From Nitrospira sp. (GTDB lineage Bacteria; Nitrospirota; Nitrospiria; Nitrospirales; Nitrospiraceae), in contig VGXG01000016.1 in assembly GCA_016873395.1 (NCBI GenBank), positions 1-49,784 of the forward strand: a stretch of 49,784 nucleotides of DNA, read 5' to 3'. The position numbers and the translations under genes are program-made. The notes below the pieces were generated by a model that was given only the letters and a program-made list of their open reading frames with translations, was not told the DNA's origin and did no database searches. Positions 1 through 8,406 of this stretch are shown here, one piece after another. Within the stretch, counting starts at the first letter, position 1. Every line of letters starts with the position of its first letter.

Positions 1-19
1 GGATAAACCCCTTGAGTTA

Positions 20-166
20 ACTTCTCCTCATCTAAACATCGTTTAAGGCGCCGCGTTCGACCAGAGGCCTGCGACGAGCTCGGCTCAACTGAGCTCGCCG
101 AAGTCAGCCGAGCGGTTCTCGACAGGTCAAATCTCGGCGGCGAAGTATCTTGCCGCCAGTAGGCTT
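20..166 (-). repeat. Structured 5'-leader repeat, copy 1 (for a gene left of the window)
   Basis: Read on the minus strand. It has a GGCGGC/GCCGCC hairpin (about 134-155) preceded by CTACTG, then TTTGACC, a GC-rich insert shared with copy 2, a TAAAC-GAT-GTTTA hairpin (33-45) and a GAGGAG purine tract (22-29). The same order of parts occurs in five other leaders of this window. No start codon is visible before the left edge, so the downstream gene is inferred. Positions 167-393 hold no gene; they become strongly AT-rich after about 340. Confidence 0.6.
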
Positions 167-393
167 AGGTTAGGTTCGTTTGAGTCGATTGTTCTTGGTG
201 GGCGGATAAAACAACCGGCGTTTGCTGTTCGGATCTGGACCGATGGCGAGGGGTGATTCGATACCCTTCATTGCTGCCACAGCTCCTATAGCCTCTAGCA
301 CTTCCCTTTCCTAACATTCCGCTTCGGCTCAGCAAAATTTCATCTTTTATAGTATAACTGAATTATCAATTAGTTACGTTATAAATATTTATG

Positions 394-423
394 TTGACAA
401 ACTAAGTTAACTACAAATATATT
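394..423 (+). promoter_or_regulatory. Sigma70-type promoter of the beta-barrel gene
   Basis: TTGACA at 394-399 is followed after 18 bp by TATATT at 418-423, inside an AT-rich block that contrasts with the GC-rich surroundings. The predicted transcript starts about 24 nt before the ATG at 454. No good Shine-Dalgarno sequence is seen before that ATG. Confidence 0.6.
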
Positions 424-453
424 AATATTACTATTCTCATCGGATTTAAAATT

Positions 454-1542
454 ATGTGGCCCACAAGGAAACTAATCAGAACACGTCGCGCGGCGCCGGC
501 ACTTCTCCTTTTTGCGCTCACCCTTGCCCCATTGGTGGGGCTACCAGGACCATCGGCGCCAGCCGAGGCATTCGAATGGACGCCCACCGATGAAGAGATC
601 CAGAAATACCGGAAAAGCTGGAATCCCTTCTCTGAGGGTCCCTTATTGATCCAATCTGTAGACATTCATCCCAAAGACCAACTCTCTGTTCGTCCGTTCG
701 TGTTTTCCCAGATCAGCGAAAAAAGTTACGGAAACCAGCTCGCCTTCCCGACCGACGCGAAAAACGGCCCTGTGCATCTGTACTCAGTGGCTCCTCTGGT
801 GACCGTGACATACGGGGTGACCAATCACGTCGAACTCGGTGCGGCCACCTCATGGAATACCTTTTGGGCGCGGGACTCCGAATCATTCAATAGAGGTCGC
901 GGTGGGCCCATGACGACAGACTCGGGCCTTGGTGACTTCTCATTGATTCTCAAATATCGACCGATCGTCCAAGATCCGGACAGCGCGCGCCCGTCCATTA
1001 CCAACTATACCCAAATCGTCCTGCCAACCGGCCGATGGGTGACCGGTACGGAACGTCCGCCTGGAGGCTTCGCCCCCCTGGGCAGACTGCCCGCCACCAG
1101 ATTCGGGGAACTGGGGTTTACTGAGGGAATCACCTTTCGGAAAAACAAACGACCGTTCCGGATCAGCGGCGGCGTCTATTACACCTATTCTGCCCCTGGC
1201 AGCGATGCCGGACAGACTACCTATGTGGGAGACATCGTCAATACCAGACTGGCATACGAATATTTTCTCGATGATCAGCAGGGCCTGGCTTTAAATCTCG
1301 AACTGGCCACCCTCCATACGCTGACCTGGCGGGCTGACGGCCATGCAATCAACCGCGGACAAATTAGTGGTTCGACCGTGATTGGCATTGAACCAGGCGT
1401 TCAATGGCGATTCTCGGACTCCTGGGTGGGCGGCATCGGCGTCCTCTTTAGCGTCGCCGGTCAGAACACCGCCGACTCTATCTACCCGAACTTTGCGATT
1501 CAGTGGTACTGGAGCAAGACCGGCAAGGTGATCATGCGCTAG
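454..1542 (+). CDS. Exported outer-membrane beta-barrel protein (transporter/MetA-like family)
   Basis: A 362-residue protein with an N-terminal signal peptide: basic residues 5-12, a hydrophobic run about 14-30, and a likely cleavage after AEA near residue 39. The rest alternates short amphipathic strands and Gly/Thr/Asn-rich turns and ends in aromatic-rich strands (FAIQWYW), typical of an outer-membrane barrel. It resembles proteins annotated as transporter or MetA-pathway phenol-degradation barrels; the substrate is unknown. It stands alone with its own promoter. Its 3' end overlaps the convergent modC 3' end by 11 bp. Family assignment is by general resemblance only. Confidence 0.6.
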   Translation: MWPTRKLIRTRRAAPALLLFALTLAPLVGLPGPSAPAEAFEWTPTDEEIQKYRKSWNPFSEGPLLIQSVDIHPKDQLSVRPFVFSQISEKSYGNQLAFPTDAKNGPVHLYSVAPLVTVTYGVTNHVELGAATSWNTFWARDSESFNRGRGGPMTTDSGLGDFSLILKYRPIVQDPDSARPSITNYTQIVLPTGRWVTGTERPPGGFAPLGRLPATRFGELGFTEGITFRKNKRPFRISGGVYYTYSAPGSDAGQTTYVGDIVNTRLAYEYFLDDQQGLALNLELATLHTLTWRADGHAINRGQISGSTVIGIEPGVQWRFSDSWVGGIGVLFSVAGQNTADSIYPNFAIQWYWSKTGKVIMR

Positions 1543-2650
1543 CGCACGCTGAGGCGGCACGACTCCCGCGAGACACCAAATGTACCGCGCCAGCTTTGAT
1601 CGCAGCCACGACGGGCACCCCAGGCGACAGGCGCAAGTCCTCGACAGCCGAGCGGGTCACTAGAGCCGAGAGCAGGAATCCGCAGTCGATCCGGATGCGC
1701 ACCAACGCGCCCATTATAGTCACCTCGCGCACTGTTCCTGCTAGATGGTTCCTCGCGCTGGTCGCCCCGACGCCAAGGGTTTCCAAAACGACATCTTCTG
1801 CCCTGACACACACAAACACATCGAGTCCCAATTCCGCATCGGCGAGGGCCATGAGTTTCGTCCCATCCACGTCGATTGTGGAAAGTCCACTGGACGAATC
1901 GATGACCCGTCCCTGGACCACCGTTTCCACACCCACAATCCGCGCAACCTCGGCATCCCGCGGTCGGCTGAACACTTCCTGCGGAGTTCCGGTCTGGAGC
2001 ACACGCCCCTCATTGATGACTGTCATTTGGTCCCCCAGCGTCAAGGCTTCGGCCCAATCATGCGTCACAACTACGGAAGGGATGGCCAGTTGTTTCAGCA
2101 GAGACCTGAGTTCCCCGCACAGTTTGGACTGAGTCGGCGCATCGAGCGCCGACAGCGGTTCATCGAGCAACAGAAGCTGTGGACGACGCGCAATAGCCCG
2201 CGCAAGGGCAACCCGTTGCTGCTGCCCCCCCGAAAGCTGGTTCGGCCGTACGCGTTCCGCCCCCTGTAACTGAAGCAGCGCCATAACTTCGGTCACGCGC
2301 TGGCGGCGACTTGCTGCATCAAGTTCACCCAAGCCAAACGCGATGTTGTCTTCGACGGAATGAGATGGAAACAATGAGTAGTCCTGGGACATAAAACCGA
2401 TCCGCCGTTTCTGAGGTGGCATCCTGGTTCCTACCTTTGTCTCGACCCATACTTCATCCCCGAATTGGATAGACCCTTGCTCAGGCCATTCCAGCCCTGC
2501 CAGGCAGCGGAGCACGGTCGTCTTGCCGGCGCCGGATGGTCCGAACAGGATCAAAATAGTTGGCGGATCCAAGGGCAGGCGAAACGAGGCATCAACGGAT
2601 AACCGGCCTGGAAAAGACTTCTGGATTGCGACGATCATTTCTGAGGCCAT
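1532..2650 (-). CDS. modC: Molybdate/tungstate ABC transporter ATP-binding protein ModC
   Basis: Energises oxyanion import together with ModA and ModB at the inner membrane. From the ATG at 2650 (372 aa) it shows Walker A GPSGAGKTT (about 37-45), the Q-loop region, ABC signature LSGGQ (about 139-143), Walker B LLLLDEP (about 159-165) and the H-loop in VVTHDW. A C-terminal TOBE-like region (about 265-360) is the usual oxyanion-sensing part of ModC. The start overlaps the end of modB by 16 bp, so the two are translationally coupled. A GTG nine bases upstream (2659) is an alternative start. Molybdate versus tungstate cannot be decided from sequence. Confidence 0.88.
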   Translation of the reverse strand: MASEMIVAIQKSFPGRLSVDASFRLPLDPPTILILFGPSGAGKTTVLRCLAGLEWPEQGSIQFGDEVWVETKVGTRMPPQKRRIGFMSQDYSLFPSHSVEDNIAFGLGELDAASRRQRVTEVMALLQLQGAERVRPNQLSGGQQQRVALARAIARRPQLLLLDEPLSALDAPTQSKLCGELRSLLKQLAIPSVVVTHDWAEALTLGDQMTVINEGRVLQTGTPQEVFSRPRDAEVARIVGVETVVQGRVIDSSSGLSTIDVDGTKLMALADAELGLDVFVCVRAEDVVLETLGVGATSARNHLAGTVREVTIMGALVRIRIDCGFLLSALVTRSAVEDLRLSPGVPVVAAIKAGAVHLVSRGSRAASACASA

Positions 2651-3309
2651 ATGGTCCACACCTTCCGATTCATCGCATAGACGCCCAGCAAGACGGCGTA
2701 CGAGATCGCCAGCAGAAACAAGGCTGTCTTGGCTGCTCCGGCGTAGTTGAGTGCTTGGACTTCATCGTAGATGTCAATCGAGACCGTGCGCGTGACTCCC
2801 TCGATGTTACCGCCGACCATCAGCACCACGCCGAACTCGCCGAGAGTGTGGGCAAAGCTCAAAACAAAACCGGTTACGACGCCGGCCACAGACAATGGAA
2901 TGATGAGTTTGAAGAAAGTCTTGATACGGGAGACCCCGAGGGTCCAGGAAGCTTCGATGAGACGGCGGTCCACTTGCTCAAAGGCGGCGACGAATGGCTG
3001 GACGGCAAAGGGCAGGCTATAAAGGACCGAGGCAAAGAGCAGCCCCTCGAAGGTAAACGGCAAGGGATGCCCGACAATGGCTATATAGAACCGCCCGAGT
3101 GGGCTTTGCGGCCCGATCGCGACAAGGATGTAAAACCCCAGGACGGTGGGCGGGAGCACCAGCGGAAGCGCCACCACCGATTCGACCAGGAACTTCCAGC
3201 GCCACCGGGAGAAGCTCAGCCAATGGGCGAGGGGCAACCCAATGACAACCAGGATCAGAGCTGTGAGGGCGGCCAGCTTGAGCGTGACGGCGATCGCCAT
3301 CCAATTCAC
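2635..3309 (-). CDS. modB: Molybdate/tungstate ABC transporter permease ModB
   Basis: A 224-residue inner-membrane permease with five to six hydrophobic segments. The EAA-loop sequence EASWTLGVSRIKTFFKLIIP (about 119-138) contacts the ATPase. Length and motif fit ModB. It lies between the small lipoprotein gene (70 bp upstream) and modC (16-bp overlap). The conserved LPPTVLGFYIL segment is typical of ModB/CysT-type permeases. The ModA and ModC partners support oxyanion transport. Confidence 0.9.
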   Translation of the reverse strand: MNWMAIAVTLKLAALTALILVVIGLPLAHWLSFSRWRWKFLVESVVALPLVLPPTVLGFYILVAIGPQSPLGRFYIAIVGHPLPFTFEGLLFASVLYSLPFAVQPFVAAFEQVDRRLIEASWTLGVSRIKTFFKLIIPLSVAGVVTGFVLSFAHTLGEFGVVLMVGGNIEGVTRTVSIDIYDEVQALNYAGAAKTALFLLAISYAVLLGVYAMNRKVWTIWPQK

Positions 3310-3379
3310 GGTTGTCCCCGCTTTTCCACATTACACACCGCGTCCGCTACTATGCCTGGGAAAGCTGCGCCGGAACCAG

Positions 3380-3703
3380 TCACTTGCACCGGAACTGAAG
3401 CCCCCAAAACCGCCTGGTGGTGAGAAGATCGTCTGCATCCAACCCGGAATTTCTGGTTTCCCCCTGCGTCTCCCCTTCCTGGATGATCCGATAGCCTTTC
3501 GGACAACGCTCTTCGATCATGTGTAGTGCCTCAGCCCGGAACGGGGACGCATAGATGCTTTGCCGGCCCTTCTTGAGTGGATACGCGACGACCCCGCCCT
3601 GTTCATTGAGTTGGAGAAACCGGGCTCCTTCCGCACAGGCCGTGCACAGAAACAGGACCATCAAAGGCAACGCCGCGGCTCCGCGGCGGTTCGCAGACTT
3701 CAT
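3380..3703 (-). CDS. Small lipoprotein encoded between modA and modB
   Basis: A 107-residue protein with a lipoprotein-type signal: basic start MKSANRR, hydrophobic core, and a cysteine at about residue 22 in LFLCTAC, so probably anchored to a membrane. The mature part has two further cysteines, one near residue 67 and one at the C-terminal end (FRCK). No known domain recognised. It starts 11 bp after modA and precedes modB by 70 bp in the same direction, so it is probably co-transcribed with the transporter and may assist the binding protein. That role is inferred from position only. Confidence 0.6.
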   Translation of the reverse strand: MKSANRRGAAALPLMVLFLCTACAEGARFLQLNEQGGVVAYPLKKGRQSIYASPFRAEALHMIEERCPKGYRIIQEGETQGETRNSGLDADDLLTTRRFWGLQFRCK

Positions 3704-3714
3704 GAACCTCCCAC

Positions 3715-4521
3715 TTATTCCGGCAACACGAACCCATAGCTCGCCATCACTCGCCTGCCCTCAGGCCCTTTGAGAAAATCCAGGAAGGCTTTCGCACTTT
3801 CAACGTTTTTCGCCGTCTTCAGAACAACCGCGCCTTGCTCTAGAATCTGATGGGCAGAAGCTGGAATTTCCCAATACTTCCCGGCCGCCTTCATGGGAGG
3901 GGCGAGGGCCAGCGACAGGGCAATAATCCCGACATCTGACGCACCAGATTCGACGAATTGCGCAGCCTGGGCGATATTTTCCCCTAGGACCAGTTTACTC
4001 TTGACGCGGTCATAAACCTTGAAGTGTTCCATCGCAGAGACTGCTGCACGGCCATACGGCGCGTGCTTCGGATTCGCAATGGCGACCTTCTGGATTGAAG
4101 CGTCCAGCAAGGCTTCCATGCCTAGCTTGTCCACCGCCAAGGGAGACTTCGCAGGCGCCCACAGGACAATGCGTCCGACCGCATACCGATAGAGCGACCC
4201 CTGGATCGCATGGCCTGTCTGCTCCAGCTTCTGGGGATAGCGGACATCGGCCGAGAAATAGAGATCGAACGGAGCGCCGTGCTGAATCTGTGAGAAGAAA
4301 TTGCCCGACGATCCTAGTGACAGCTTCACATGTGTGCCGGTCTTGTTTTCGAATTCCGCAACGATGTCCTTGAAGGCAAAGTTCAAGTCCGATGCTGCGG
4401 CAATGGTCAGGTCCTTGCTGAAAGCCACAGATGGTTGAATGAGCCCCACGGCGATGATCCCGGCCACAAGCACCGCGCAGATTGCACACCTTACGATTCG
4501 TTCTGCTTTCCTCATGAACAT
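3715..4521 (-). CDS. modA: Molybdate/tungstate-binding periplasmic protein ModA
   Basis: Captures the oxyanion in the periplasm and delivers it to ModBC. The ATG at 4521 is chosen because GGAGG lies 8 nt upstream; longer upstream starts lack this. The protein (268 aa) has a signal peptide ending around SVAFS. It then shows the family hallmarks: LTIAAASDLNFAF near the mature N-terminus, SLGSSGNFFSQI (anion-binding serines), GAPFDLYFSAD and VESGASDVGIIALS. It appears to have its own promoter (4599-4627), 3' of the porin gene. Confidence 0.9.
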   Translation of the reverse strand: MFMRKAERIVRCAICAVLVAGIIAVGLIQPSVAFSKDLTIAAASDLNFAFKDIVAEFENKTGTHVKLSLGSSGNFFSQIQHGAPFDLYFSADVRYPQKLEQTGHAIQGSLYRYAVGRIVLWAPAKSPLAVDKLGMEALLDASIQKVAIANPKHAPYGRAAVSAMEHFKVYDRVKSKLVLGENIAQAAQFVESGASDVGIIALSLALAPPMKAAGKYWEIPASAHQILEQGAVVLKTAKNVESAKAFLDFLKGPEGRRVMASYGFVLPE

Positions 4522-4598
4522 CAGAGCCCCTCCAATCCTCGACGAATACATTGACGCGCAGGACGCCATCATCGACCAAGATAGGCACAGGAATCACC

Positions 4599-4627
4599 AC
4601 TATACTGGGCGCCCTGGTCCCATGCAA
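4599..4627 (-). promoter_or_regulatory. Predicted promoter of modA
   Basis: On the minus strand TTGCAT (4622-4627) and TATAGT (4599-4604) are separated by exactly 17 bp. This lies in the 160-bp gap between the porin and modA, giving a leader of about 70 nt. It suggests modA-modB-modC can be expressed separately from the porin and lipoprotein genes upstream. Confidence 0.5.
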
Positions 4628-4681
4628 GGAGGCAGCAAGGACCCCGTGCGGAGAATCGCCTTGGCTTATCCGATGACACAT

Positions 4682-6469
4682 TCAGAAAAAGACCTGGACC
4701 TGCACACGAAGGATATTATCGATCAGGGTTCCGCCTTTTGCATCCAATGGGACACATCCCGAGGGGAAGGCTGTTGCTGACGAGCAGTTCGCGGTCGTTT
4801 GCACACCGTTCACCGTGTTCGGCAACGGATTGCTTCGGCCGATCGCATAGCCCCCGGTCCCCATTGCAACGTTCGAATAGGTGATCATCAATTGGTAATC
4901 GTAGGTTCCGAACGGAAACCAGTTGATCGAGGCATCGAACTCCTTGATCAGGTCGCTGGAAGAATGGGTATCGGGGTCCCAGTAGGAATAGCGGGCCGCG
5001 ACTTCGAGCTTGCGGGGAATCAGGTAGTAGCCGGACTGGACGTACCAGCCGGTGGCGTTGCCAAGAAGTCCTGGGGCAAAGGCCGTGCAGGTTCCCCCTA
5101 CTCCGTTCGTCTGTACGCAGGGCAGGCCCTTGTTGTGTCGGTTGATGTTCTTGAAATAATACTCGCTCTGAAGCGAGAAGCCGCGATATTTGAGAATGGC
5201 GTCCAGTCCCCAGGTGGTGTAATCCACAACCCCCCACCCGAGCTGGCGGCCGTTCCCGAAAGTTGCCAATTGCCGGCGCCAGTTCAGGTTCGCGAGGTCA
5301 ATGCCGATGAAGGCGTTGTTGCTGTTTGTGTTGATCCCGGGGTTGTAGGCGATGCCGCCTCCCACCGCTAATTGCGGCGTTTCCGAATAGGCCAGGTCCC
5401 CTTCCCCATAGCCCGGCCGGCCCGTGACGTTCCACACGAGCCGAGCCGTGTACATGAGCTGATTGATCCAATTGCCACGGAAATTCGCGTTCAGGTTCCG
5501 TTGATTCGCGGGGCAGCCATCCGGAGTCGGAAAAGGATTGCCGCTGGTTGCGCCACCGGGACAGCCTTGGGTCGGCTCTTCGCTCTCGAACGACCCGTAG
5601 TCGGTGAAGAGGGGGCCGCCGCCGTTGAAAATACCGACGTAGTAGTTGACCGGGTAGAGCTCCTCATCGTTCATGATCGTGAGACCGATATCGCGTCGGT
5701 TCAGCCCGTTGGCCGTAAAGGCGTCCTGGAGGATCGCGCGCTCGGCGAACTGCATGGAGGCCGTGTTATTGATCTCAGCCCGGTTGAAGTAGGTCTTGAA
5801 CTGACCAACCTGGACATTGAACAGGTCGAAATGGGTGCTGGTCAGATAAAAATCCAGGAGATTGACGGAGCCGGGAGTCTGGGCGTTCTCCGACGACTCC
5901 ATTCCGAGCTGCATGAAATACTTGAAATCGGGGTTGAAGAGGTGCCCCGTAAACAACAGCCGCGCACGCCGGAGATTGAATTGGGAGGAGTCGCCGACCG
6001 AGCGATTCGCTCGATAGTCGCCGAACACCCCGAGGAGCTCCGGGAAGTTCTTGGCATCGCCCGGGTCTCTCCAGGCATTATTCCGCCACCGCGTCGTTTC
6101 CCGGAACATGAGACGGCCGCGGATCTTCAAGAAGAACGCATTGTCGTTCATCGAAAAGTTGAAGCCCCGGTCGTACCAGAGCTTGAATGGGAGCTGCGTC
6201 TGGTATCGATAGAGCTCCGACTCCTTGAGCGCTTGCTCGTACTCTTCCTTGGTGATGATGCCCTTGTCCAGAGCCCGGTCCATGAGAAGCCGCAAAGATG
6301 GGTCCTGGCTCTCGACAAAGACATACCTGCCGTCCTTCTCGATGACCCTTCCCGACTCAACCGCGAGCGCATCCAGAGGTTCGGCGAGGGTCACGGCTAC
6401 GGCCAGGATAACTGGACCTATGAGCCAAGCGGCTCGACGTTCCTGCGCCAATGTGATCCATAAGCCCAT
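4682..6469 (-). CDS. Phosphate-selective porin O/P-type outer-membrane channel
   Basis: A 595-residue protein from the ATG at 6469, which has GAGG about 7 nt upstream; a TTG at 6484 is less likely. A signal peptide with a long hydrophobic stretch (ALIGP-type, about 15-33) is followed by a short helical segment (about 45-75, LLMDRALDKGIITKEEYEQA). That segment is typical of OprO/OprP relatives and precedes a 16-strand-type barrel ending in RVQVQVFF with a terminal Phe. OprO/P porins pass anions such as phosphate. Placed between a lipoprotein gene and modA, it may serve as the outer-membrane entry for molybdate or a similar oxyanion. That substrate is inferred. Confidence 0.8.
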   Translation of the reverse strand: MGLWITLAQERRAAWLIGPVILAVAVTLAEPLDALAVESGRVIEKDGRYVFVESQDPSLRLLMDRALDKGIITKEEYEQALKESELYRYQTQLPFKLWYDRGFNFSMNDNAFFLKIRGRLMFRETTRWRNNAWRDPGDAKNFPELLGVFGDYRANRSVGDSSQFNLRRARLLFTGHLFNPDFKYFMQLGMESSENAQTPGSVNLLDFYLTSTHFDLFNVQVGQFKTYFNRAEINNTASMQFAERAILQDAFTANGLNRRDIGLTIMNDEELYPVNYYVGIFNGGGPLFTDYGSFESEEPTQGCPGGATSGNPFPTPDGCPANQRNLNANFRGNWINQLMYTARLVWNVTGRPGYGEGDLAYSETPQLAVGGGIAYNPGINTNSNNAFIGIDLANLNWRRQLATFGNGRQLGWGVVDYTTWGLDAILKYRGFSLQSEYYFKNINRHNKGLPCVQTNGVGGTCTAFAPGLLGNATGWYVQSGYYLIPRKLEVAARYSYWDPDTHSSSDLIKEFDASINWFPFGTYDYQLMITYSNVAMGTGGYAIGRSNPLPNTVNGVQTTANCSSATAFPSGCVPLDAKGGTLIDNILRVQVQVFF

Positions 6470-6522
6470 CGCCGCCTCTTTCAATGAGAACGAATGGAAC
6501 CGCTGTTCGTCATGGCTCGGCT

Positions 6523-7215
6523 CTACTTCCCGGCCGGCAAAACCGCGGACTTAAGGAACTCGCGGTACAGCACCCCGCGCTCGTTCACGGCCGGATCGGT
6601 GCTCCAGAAGTGATTGGGCTCGAAGTAGAGCAGGAAGGTACCGGGCTCAGGCGGGAGCGCAGGATAGCGGAGGTCCCACATCTCCTGGCTTCGGATCGGA
6701 AACTGCGCATGAAAGTGTTCAAGCGTGAAGTGGAAATAGGGCTCGCGCACGGCGATCCAGCCGCCGGTTGTGTCGCGCTCGCCCGAGGGGTCCATGCCCG
6801 GAGCCAGGATTTGAAAGTGCACCCGCTCCTCCGGGCCCACCTTCTGAAGGGCCTCGGCCAGGTGGGGAACGAGCACCTCGATCTCGTCCTGGCGAAAAAT
6901 CCTTTTCGGGGGGGTCTCCTCCGCGAACCAGCGGAGCGGTAGTCTCTGTTTTTCTCGGAAGGAAAATGAACTGAGAAGCCGGGACAGTTCCCGGGCTTCG
7001 AGCTGAACCGGATGGGTGTACCCAGCGGGCTTCACCTCCCGCTGGATCGTGACTACCACCCGCTGGTCTTGATGGACGGTCCGGACGGTATACGGCAGCC
7101 GCGCGCAGCCGAAGAGAGACAACAGCCCTCCCATCAGGACCGCCACGATCGCCACATCGACCCACCGTTTCATTTCTTTGTGCATCATTGCAGACCCCGT
7201 CCCCTGTCCAGGCAT
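6523..7215 (-). CDS. Predicted lipoprotein at the head of the oxyanion uptake locus
   Basis: About 230 residues. The signal region MKRWVDVAIVAVLMGG... ends in the lipobox LFGC, so the mature protein is probably lipid-anchored. The mature part is mixed alpha/beta with no domain I recognise. The start is uncertain: ATG 7215 has GGAG 6 nt upstream, ATG 7227 and 7188 are alternatives, and ATG 7173 gives the most compact signal peptide. It precedes the OprP-like porin by 53 bp in the same direction. Upstream it has a leader repeat and the operator-like site at 7494, so it is likely the first gene of the unit. Confidence 0.6.
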   Translation of the reverse strand: MPGQGTGSAMMHKEMKRWVDVAIVAVLMGGLLSLFGCARLPYTVRTVHQDQRVVVTIQREVKPAGYTHPVQLEARELSRLLSSFSFREKQRLPLRWFAEETPPKRIFRQDEIEVLVPHLAEALQKVGPEERVHFQILAPGMDPSGERDTTGGWIAVREPYFHFTLEHFHAQFPIRSQEMWDLRYPALPPEPGTFLLYFEPNHFWSTDPAVNERGVLYREFLKSAVLPAGK

Positions 7216-7289
7216 GTCGTTCTCCATGCCACCCTGCGACCCTCCGCACACCGAAGTACCCTAGGGCTTAGGCATGTTCGCTCGCTCGA

Positions 7290-7438
7290 CCCATCGTTCG
7301 ACCAGAGGCCTGAGGCGAGCTCGGCTCGACTGAGCTCGCCGCAGTCAGCCGAGCGGCTCTCGACCCCTCGACCTCGCTCGGGGTCGAGCCTGAGCGGGGT
7401 CGAAGGCTCGACGGGTCAACTCGCGGCGGATCGTTGCC
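7290..7438 (-). repeat. Structured 5'-leader repeat, copy 2 (degenerate)
   Basis: On the minus strand this region keeps GGCAACGATCCGCCGCGAG and TTGACCCGTCGAG (about 7403-7438) in the order found in the other copies. It then carries two GC-rich modules. One (about 7295-7365) is shared with copy 1 and one (about 7367-7415) with copy 5. The terminal small hairpin is not clear here. It lies between the operator-like site at 7494-7516 and the lipoprotein gene, inside the predicted 5' leader. Confidence 0.6.
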
Positions 7439-7493
7439 TTACACCCACGCCATTTCCCTCGAATGAACGGTCCTTGAGAAGTTTATAATAAGT

Positions 7494-7516
7494 GTCATAA
7501 AGTTAAGTATAGTGTC
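7494..7516 (-). promoter_or_regulatory. Operator-like site shared with the XRE regulator promoter
   Basis: A 23-bp sequence matching 9614-9636 at 19 of 23 positions, in the same orientation relative to the downstream minus-strand gene. It lies in a short AT-rich island. On the minus strand TTAACT overlaps the site and TTATAA follows, so it probably covers a promoter for the lipoprotein-porin unit. It is likely the binding site of the regulator encoded at 8407-9588 (inferred). Confidence 0.55.
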
Positions 7517-7543
7517 CTCTCGGGACAAAAAATTTTGGGCCTC

Positions 7544-8380
7544 TTACGATTCGGTTCCGGGGAGATACCCCAACGACCGTACGATTCCCTGGGCCTCAGG
7601 CGACTGAATGAACGTGAGAAACTCCTCGCAGAGCGAGCGGTTCCGGCAATACCGCTCCATCGCCATCGAATGGACGGTCAACCGAACGTACGGATCAGCC
7701 GCCGTGGCCACGACGCGGATTCGCTCCTGTTCCTTCACCGCATCCGGACCGAAAATGACGCCGACATCGGCCTGTCCATACAGTAGATGATCTAGCACGC
7801 CTCGGGCATCCGAGGCCACGTCCAGCCGTTTCTTGACATCATCGGCAATCCCCAACGATGCGAAGAGCTGCCCCGTCTGCCTACCCAACTCGGTCAAGAT
7901 CGGGTCCGCGATCGCAATGCGGTGCGTCGTTTTGCCCAGCTCCTCGAACAAGGATGGCGCCTCTACTAAACTGACCGGCACAACCAGCACGAGAGGAACG
8001 GCTGCATAGGAATGTCGCGTACCGGGCAGGACGTAGTACTTCGACTCCAAGCGCGCAATCAGCTCGTCGCCGCCCGGGGCAACAAGGTCGATAGGGCCGG
8101 TGCCGATGAAGAACCTCAAGTCATTCCCCACGGCTGCAATGGTGCGCCTCAGATCCAACCCCGTATCGTAATAGACCTTGACCTTCACGTTCGGGTGTAT
8201 CTTCTCGAACGACTGCGCCAACGCTTCAACCGGCCCCTTCATGCCAGGCGACGCGGCGATGACCAATGGTTCATCAGTCGGACCGGCGTAGAGCACCGAA
8301 CTTCCCGCACTCAACAATCCCACAGCCAAGATAAGCCCCGCGCATCGCCGCCCCCGACGCCTGATTTCCTCTTTCATCAT
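7544..8380 (-). CDS. Orphan ModA-like periplasmic substrate-binding protein
   Basis: About 278 residues with a signal peptide (RRRGRRCAG, then a hydrophobic core to LYAGP). The mature protein starts LVIAASPGMKGPVEALAQ and has the extracellular solute-binding fold typical of ModA relatives, including YGQADVGVIFGPDAV near residue 200. It is diverged: the usual ASDL is ASPGM. No permease or ATPase is adjacent. It follows the XRE regulator directly (a GTG at 8410 would overlap the regulator stop), so the pair is probably an operon. The two ATGs at 8380/8377 have GAGG just upstream and are preferred. It may share ModBC with the neighbouring locus or act as a sensor; neither is shown. Confidence 0.7.
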   Translation of the reverse strand: MMKEEIRRRGRRCAGLILAVGLLSAGSSVLYAGPTDEPLVIAASPGMKGPVEALAQSFEKIHPNVKVKVYYDTGLDLRRTIAAVGNDLRFFIGTGPIDLVAPGGDELIARLESKYYVLPGTRHSYAAVPLVLVVPVSLVEAPSLFEELGKTTHRIAIADPILTELGRQTGQLFASLGIADDVKKRLDVASDARGVLDHLLYGQADVGVIFGPDAVKEQERIRVVATAADPYVRLTVHSMAMERYCRNRSLCEEFLTFIQSPEAQGIVRSLGYLPGTES

Positions 8381-8406
8381 TCCCTCATTGTCATTCCGTT
8401 GCAGCT

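Noticed and set aside
5372-6463. Plus-strand open frame (363 codons) over the porin gene
   Set aside because: Opposite strand of a clear OprO/P-type porin with signal peptide and barrel; the frame shows only low-complexity Arg/Glu/Val sequence.
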